Of a stretch of 64,000 bases of DNA, positions 59,849 through 64,000 are shown in pieces. Origin of the DNA: Pseudomonadota bacterium (GTDB taxonomy: Bacteria > Pseudomonadota > Gammaproteobacteria > Xanthomonadales > Xanthomonadaceae). The translations under genes were made by a program, and so were the position numbers. Numbering within the stretch: position 1 is the stretch's first letter; each line of letters starts with the position of its first letter. The notes under the pieces are model-generated. The model was not told where the DNA came from and made no database searches. It was given only the letters and a program-made list of their open reading frames with translations. Location of the stretch: positions 1 to 64,000 of the forward strand of contig JAFEBX010000011.1 of the NCBI GenBank assembly GCA_018242425.1. Reading direction: 5' to 3'.

Positions 59849-62680
59849 TCACCCCACATAGCGGTCGCCGTTTTCATCGACGTAATGGTTGCCGCTCTCG
59901 TCCACATACGGCTGGTACGGTGAGCGGAGGTAATTGAATTCGGCCGTTGCGGCCTGCCAGCTTTTGACGCTGTCGCGCACGGCCCATACCTCGATACGCG
60001 CCGTGCCATCGCCCGTCAATGTGTAAGGCGTGGCGGCCGTGCCGGTCACGCCGGATTCGGTGTGATCGAGCACGTTGTTGATGTAGTAGCGCACGGTGTA
60101 CGTCGTGCCTGCTTCCGGGCCGATGCTGGCCATCGAGGCATCCACCAGCTGATCGGCCTGGCTGACACGGTCTCGGTGCGCCCAGGTCGCCGTGAGCGCG
60201 CCCACACAGCTGGATGGGTAGCTCACATTTGATGTCGTCAGGTCGCTGATCTGGAGTAGGCCAGGCGCATACGGACGAAATTGGCGCTGATTGAATGTCA
60301 GCGCAGCCGCCGCAGCCGAACCCAAGGCGAACTGCTGGCTGCCGGTATTACTCAGCACCTTGACGTTGATGGTTTCGCCATCGGTAAATTCTGTGCTATC
60401 GAAGGCCAAGCCGACTTCGTAGAACCACAGGCGCGAGCTGGCTGCATGGCCTAATGCCGGCGTGGTATCCGCACAGCCGCGGCCCAGCGTAATCGTGCCA
60501 AGCCCAGCATCCACTTCATCCACGCGGACGATCTCACCATCCCACAGTGCGCCCATGCCAACCGCTACCTGCTCCAGATGCACGGCGCTCGACAACGTGA
60601 ATGCGGTATCCAATGGGCCCGCTCCGGCCACGACCTCCGCCGTCGCCGCCCAATCGCCGCGGCCCGCGGCGTCATAGGTCCCGGTGCCGGGATCCACCAT
60701 CATCGCGAAATCCAACTCGCTCGCTGGCTGTGCAGCCACCGCAATGGCATACCCCGTCGCCGGCGGAAGCACGGCCAGATCGGCACGCGACATGGCCCCC
60801 ACCACTTCGACGTAGGGCGCCTCCACCACCTTGCTCAGCGTGATTTCCGTGGGCGTCTGCGATGGCCGCGTGTCGACCCCAGGCTCCACCTGCACGAAAC
60901 TGGTCGCGGGCAGGCTGTAGATGTCCTGCGTCGCCTTCAGCTTGATCGCGCCCGACTTGAGCTGTCCGCTCTGGATGTCCCCGACGATGCATACCATATC
61001 GGTGATGCCGCGCTTCGGGGATTGCAGTCGGAAATACTGCCCAGGGCGCCAGCTGTAGGGCCGGCGCGTTGTCGTCAGGTCGAACCCACGGGTCGGCGTT
61101 GCAGTGGTCAGCAGGTCGCGTAATGCAATGCGCGTTGCAAGATCCCCGCTGGGGATTTCCGGATATTCATTGGTCTGGTGAATGGTGCCGAAACTGGCCA
61201 CCAGCGCCATGGCGCGCACCGGCGGCGTGACGATAGTCTGCTTCAGTTCCGGATCGAAATATTTGACGCTGACGCTGTTGATGGCATTGTCGAGAACGGT
61301 CGGCTGTTCCTTGAACTCGAGGATGTCGTCATCGGTCAGGATCGGAAGACTCGCCAAGTCATAATCACCACGGGCGAGGTCGAGATACCACTGCCCATCG
61401 ACTAGGCTGCGCGAGAAACTGCCGCCGATCAGCTTGCAGATACGTTTCTCGAAATCCTCGATGCTCTCACCGGCTGGATCGTATTTCGGGCAGATCCCGA
61501 AGCCTTCCGCGAAAAGCTGATCGGCCGCCGCCCGGAGGCTCGAATCATTGATGCTGGCGGAAGGCTCGCGTCCCATATCGCTGCAGGTGCGCGATTCATA
61601 TAGAACATGGGCGGGATTGATGTAACCCACCGTCCCGCCGGAAATGATTTGTGCGTCATCCCAGACCGTGGATCCGGCCACGTTGAAATCATCGACAACC
61701 CACGCCAAATACGAAATATCGGACCGCGTCGAAACCGGGATGTTGATGGCACCGAAAAGGGTGCCAGATGCCTCTTCGGTAACAGAACATTTGAAGCGCA
61801 GGTTGGCCGAATCATAGATCGCTTCGAATACGTACCAGTTCCCGAGCGTGACATGCCCAGAACCAATGGGATTCCCGGGGTTTCCGGATTGGTCGATGAA
61901 CGTGACATTCGGACGGCGCTGCGAATCCACCTGAGGGTCACGGGCGGCATTGAACCCAAAAATGATCTGACCAGAAGAATCGCGCAACTCCATTCCACCA
62001 ACATCATCAAGATTCAAGGTCTTGACCTTGAATCGAACACGCACTCGGTAGAGTGGCGCCGGGGCTGCAAGCGACCGCCCGATCACGTTGTGCTGATTGT
62101 TGGCAGATCCAGTCAGAATGGCATTGCTGCCATCCTCAATAACAATAGAAAACCCTGCATTCACGCCAACCATCGCAGAATATGCGGACAGGTTCCCACT
62201 GCTGAAGCGCTCAATCATCCCGGCTGGCTTTCCATCCGCTCCAAGCACGACCTGCGCCGTCTCCGGATACCAACAAGTATCGTTATCCCACCCCTTCTTG
62301 ATCCGCCGGAACTTGTAGCTTGGCTTCTGCGGGTACGGGTTCATGGCGCCGTAGCGGCCGCCCTTGAACACCAGCGTGGTGAATCCGCGCCATGCGGGCA
62401 CCTGGTCGCCGAAGACGGATTTCAGGTATTCGTTGGGCACCTGCGCGGCTTCGCCGAACAGCAGGTCGATGTCGCCGACGATGCCGCCCTGGTCCTTCTC
62501 GCCGCCCCACAGGTACGGCGCGTTGACGCTGATGGTGCCGCTGGCGGTGATCTCGCCGGCCCACGCGGTCTTGTCGCCGCCGCGGAACTCGAGGAAGGCG
62601 TCGATCGGGCCGGTGGTCAGGCCGTGGTGGTAGGCCACGTGGTACCAGAAGCCGATGGTGGGCTTGCTGCTCTTACCCAT
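59849..62680 (-). CDS. Phage tail-tip (host specificity) protein with inserted LamG-like domain
   Basis: A 943-residue tail-tip protein. N-terminal KPTIGFWYHVAYHHGLTTGP and AFLEFRGGDKTAWAG are typical of this siphophage tail family, as is NPAHVLYESRTCSDMG. Between CWYPETAQVV and GYINPAHVLY sits an extra domain of about 205 residues (145-350) with LamG-like pattern (MELRDSSGQIIFGFN, GNWYVFEAIYDSANLRFK). Fibronectin-like segments follow, and the C-terminus has the near repeat YVDESGNH/YVDENGDR. The stop of the preceding gene overlaps its start by eight bases. Confidence 0.82.
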   Translation of the reverse strand: MGKSSKPTIGFWYHVAYHHGLTTGPIDAFLEFRGGDKTAWAGEITASGTISVNAPYLWGGEKDQGGIVGDIDLLFGEAAQVPNEYLKSVFGDQVPAWRGFTTLVFKGGRYGAMNPYPQKPSYKFRRIKKGWDNDTCWYPETAQVVLGADGKPAGMIERFSSGNLSAYSAMVGVNAGFSIVIEDGSNAILTGSANNQHNVIGRSLAAPAPLYRVRVRFKVKTLNLDDVGGMELRDSSGQIIFGFNAARDPQVDSQRRPNVTFIDQSGNPGNPIGSGHVTLGNWYVFEAIYDSANLRFKCSVTEEASGTLFGAINIPVSTRSDISYLAWVVDDFNVAGSTVWDDAQIISGGTVGYINPAHVLYESRTCSDMGREPSASINDSSLRAAADQLFAEGFGICPKYDPAGESIEDFEKRICKLIGGSFSRSLVDGQWYLDLARGDYDLASLPILTDDDILEFKEQPTVLDNAINSVSVKYFDPELKQTIVTPPVRAMALVASFGTIHQTNEYPEIPSGDLATRIALRDLLTTATPTRGFDLTTTRRPYSWRPGQYFRLQSPKRGITDMVCIVGDIQSGQLKSGAIKLKATQDIYSLPATSFVQVEPGVDTRPSQTPTEITLSKVVEAPYVEVVGAMSRADLAVLPPATGYAIAVAAQPASELDFAMMVDPGTGTYDAAGRGDWAATAEVVAGAGPLDTAFTLSSAVHLEQVAVGMGALWDGEIVRVDEVDAGLGTITLGRGCADTTPALGHAASSRLWFYEVGLAFDSTEFTDGETINVKVLSNTGSQQFALGSAAAAALTFNQRQFRPYAPGLLQISDLTTSNVSYPSSCVGALTATWAHRDRVSQADQLVDASMASIGPEAGTTYTVRYYINNVLDHTESGVTGTAATPYTLTGDGTARIEVWAVRDSVKSWQAATAEFNYLRSPYQPYVDESGNHYVDENGDRYVG

Positions 62681-62900
62681 CGACGCGCTCCTTCGCCTCG
62701 CACTCGCGCGCCCACTTCACCAGCGCCAGCGCGAAGCCGTCGCCGGTGGCTTCCAGCGCGTCGGCGTCGATGCCGTTGCGCACGGCGTCGCTCCAATCGA
62801 AGCCGAGGCGCTCGCACAGTTGGCGCGTGCCGTCGCGGCAGAAGCCGGGCTTCGGACTGAAGCCGGGAATGGTGAAGGCGTGGCGCACGGTCACCCGCAT
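62673..62900 (-). CDS. Small phage tail-region protein
   Basis: A 75-residue protein (MRVTVRHAFTIPGFSPKPGF start, ending AKERVDG). Its ATG overlaps the upstream stop (TGATG) and its end overlaps the tail-tip start by eight bases, so the reading frame is secure although the function is unknown. A longer reading in this frame is a shadow. Confidence 0.6.
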   Translation of the reverse strand: MRVTVRHAFTIPGFSPKPGFCRDGTRQLCERLGFDWSDAVRNGIDADALEATGDGFALALVKWARECEAKERVDG

Positions 62901-63325
62901 CACTTGCCTCCCTTGGCCTTGATGGGATCGCGGCCGGTGACTTTCCAGGCGAGCAGGAATTCGTCGGAGATCCAGTGCGTGCCCCAATACTTCACGACAG
63001 CCTTGCCGTCCTCCGTGGTCGGGCCTTGCGATTCGGTGGGTTTCTGGTCCTGCCGCTTCGGCTGGATCGCCACCGCGATCACCGCCAGCACGATCGCCAC
63101 GATCAGCCACACCACCCACCAGATTACCGCTTTCGCCGGCTCGTGCGCGGGCACTGGATTGCGGGCAGCCACGATCAGCTTCGTGATGTCTGCGATCACG
63201 AACAACCACCCGAGGCAGATCAGCGCAATGCGCCATTGCTTGCCGGATTCGGTATCCATCCACCAGTAGCGCGCTCGCCACGTCCACACGTACCGCTTGC
63301 GTGCGATCAGTTGCATCATCCCCAT
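62900..63325 (-). CDS. Small phage membrane protein
   Basis: A 141-residue protein with two membrane segments (ALICLGWLFVIADITKLIV, WWVVWLIVAIVLAVIAVAI) and a basic C-terminus. Start MGMMQLIARKR at 63325 lies within the last codons of the BR0599-like gene (10-base overlap). Position between BR0599 and the tail tip suggests tail assembly or release; function unknown. Confidence 0.6.
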   Translation of the reverse strand: MGMMQLIARKRYVWTWRARYWWMDTESGKQWRIALICLGWLFVIADITKLIVAARNPVPAHEPAKAVIWWVVWLIVAIVLAVIAVAIQPKRQDQKPTESQGPTTEDGKAVVKYWGTHWISDEFLLAWKVTGRDPIKAKGGK

Positions 63326-64000
63326 GACATCGAGCTCTGGTTCGGATCGGTCACGGGCATGTAGATCGCCCCGCCGAAGTTGTCGGTATTGCTGCGCGCG
63401 TCGCACGCCGCCCATGTCTGTTCGCAGGCCGGCTTGGCAACCAGCGCCGTGCCCGGCGCGAGATCTGCCGCACCGTAAATCAGCGTGATCGTGCTGCTGG
63501 AGTGCGCAAGGATCGATCGGCGCTCCACCAGGCCATCGACGCGCGTCCATTCGATCCAACCACCGGCCAGCGACAACGGCGCCGATGCGAACGCAGCGGC
63601 CGTCAACGTCAAGCCGGAAGCTGCCGACAACGTGGCCGAGACCGCGAAGGTGGCCGGATCGAGATTGCAGCCGCGTAGGCCGTTGGAATAGACCGTCTTC
63701 CAGCAGCCGCGCTGCCACTTCGGGCCCTGGTTCACCGCGCGGGCGATGGCCAGCCCGGGCTCGCACGTCAGCGTCAGCTCGGTGTCGGTGAACTCCGGCT
63801 GCGCCACGATGCCCATCCATTCGACATTCGGCGGATCGGTGTCGCCGAGATGCGTGGCCATGCAGGTCACGCGAATGGTGTCGCTGGGGATGTACGGATT
63901 CCAGTTGTTGCCCAGTGCCTGCGTCACTGGCAGCTCGGGCGCGGCCGGATCGCGCAGGTAGGCCAGCTTGATCTTCAGCTTGTCCTTGGCGCGCTCAGCC
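63316..64000 (-). CDS. BR0599/DUF2163-like phage tail protein, 5' end outside window
   Basis: The reading frame is open to the window edge: the N-terminal part is missing and a GTG at 63927 is not the true start. Visible C-terminal features match the BR0599-type tail proteins: TCEPGLAIARAVNQ, WQRGCWKTVYSNGLRGCNLDP, and a Cys/Asn-rich end CDARSNTDNFGGAIYMP. In these phages it lies between the tape measure and the tail tip, as the order here shows. Confidence 0.7.
   Translation of the reverse strand, partial: AERAKDKLKIKLAYLRDPAAPELPVTQALGNNWNPYIPSDTIRVTCMATHLGDTDPPNVEWMGIVAQPEFTDTELTLTCEPGLAIARAVNQGPKWQRGCWKTVYSNGLRGCNLDPATFAVSATLSAASGLTLTAAAFASAPLSLAGGWIEWTRVDGLVERRSILAHSSSTITLIYGAADLAPGTALVAKPACEQTWAACDARSNTDNFGGAIYMPVTDPNQSSMSWG

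Larger units (their letters stand above)
58675..64000 (-). mobile_element. Second prophage, distal tail/receptor end, cut by window edge
   Basis: All genes read right to left in late tail order: BR0599-like protein, two small genes, tail-tip protein, a structural protein and a receptor-binding-type protein next to the attachment site. The integrase is not in the window. The attachment sequence differs from that at 8606-8649, so this is a different element from the one on the left. Confidence 0.85.

Noticed and set aside
63316..63927. Complete gene starting at the GTG at 63927
   Set aside because: The same frame is open and protein-like to the window edge, so the true start is outside.

Overview
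The window is GC-rich DNA of a gammaproteobacterium, most likely Lysobacteraceae/Xanthomonadaceae (Lysobacter, Luteimonas or Thermomonas-like). The signs are the TonB receptor plus MFS plus LacI maltodextrin locus, a full Entner-Doudoroff operon, class III PhaE/PhaC PHA synthase, and the order rimP-nusA-infB-rbfA-truB-rpsO-pnp. No species can be named from sequence alone.

Layout. (1) 1-8649: the end of an integrative phage-type element, read right to left. It has a tyrosine integrase, small early genes, an O-like replication protein with iterons inside its own gene, an HK97-type capsid gene and a tape-measure gene. It ends in a copy of the 3' end of ssrA (tmRNA). No terminase, portal or protease is seen. 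(2) 8739-24494: dipeptide epimerase, then a polyhydroxybutyrate/3-hydroxybutyrate region: phaC, phaE, pssA, a secreted 3HB-oligomer hydrolase, a CrbR/CrbS-like two-component pair, a TonB receptor and a GntP-type permease, followed by a pair of palindromic repeats and dinB. (3) 24555-36633: maltodextrin regulon with TonB receptor, esterase, GH97, GH13, MFS transporter, alpha-amylase and LacI repressor. (4) 36716-40857: SGNH hydrolase, Tat-exported phospholipase C and a DUF5671-like membrane protein. (5) 40971-49831: the translation/RNA-processing operon. (6) 50177-55827: zwf-pgl-edd-glk-eda with coupled stops and starts. (7) 55843-58558: second glucokinase-like gene, glycosylasparaginase and cutC, also coupled. 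(8) 58675-64000: the end of a second prophage with tail-tip and receptor-binding genes, bounded by a tRNA 3'-end remnant.

How the parts work together. Exported enzymes release short substrates (maltodextrins, 3HB oligomers), TonB receptors carry them over the outer membrane, MFS or GntP permeases over the inner one, and the sugars feed glucokinase and the Entner-Doudoroff operon. Two shared DNA motifs suggest the regulatory wiring. A 15-bp LacI-type site lies at both maltodextrin promoters. A 26-bp motif (20 of 26 identical) lies in both divergent promoter regions of the 3HB locus, beside a CrbR-like regulator.

The strongest leads for something new are the 3HB locus with its shared motif, the small element with capsid and tape measure but no visible packaging genes, and the paired palindromes before dinB.
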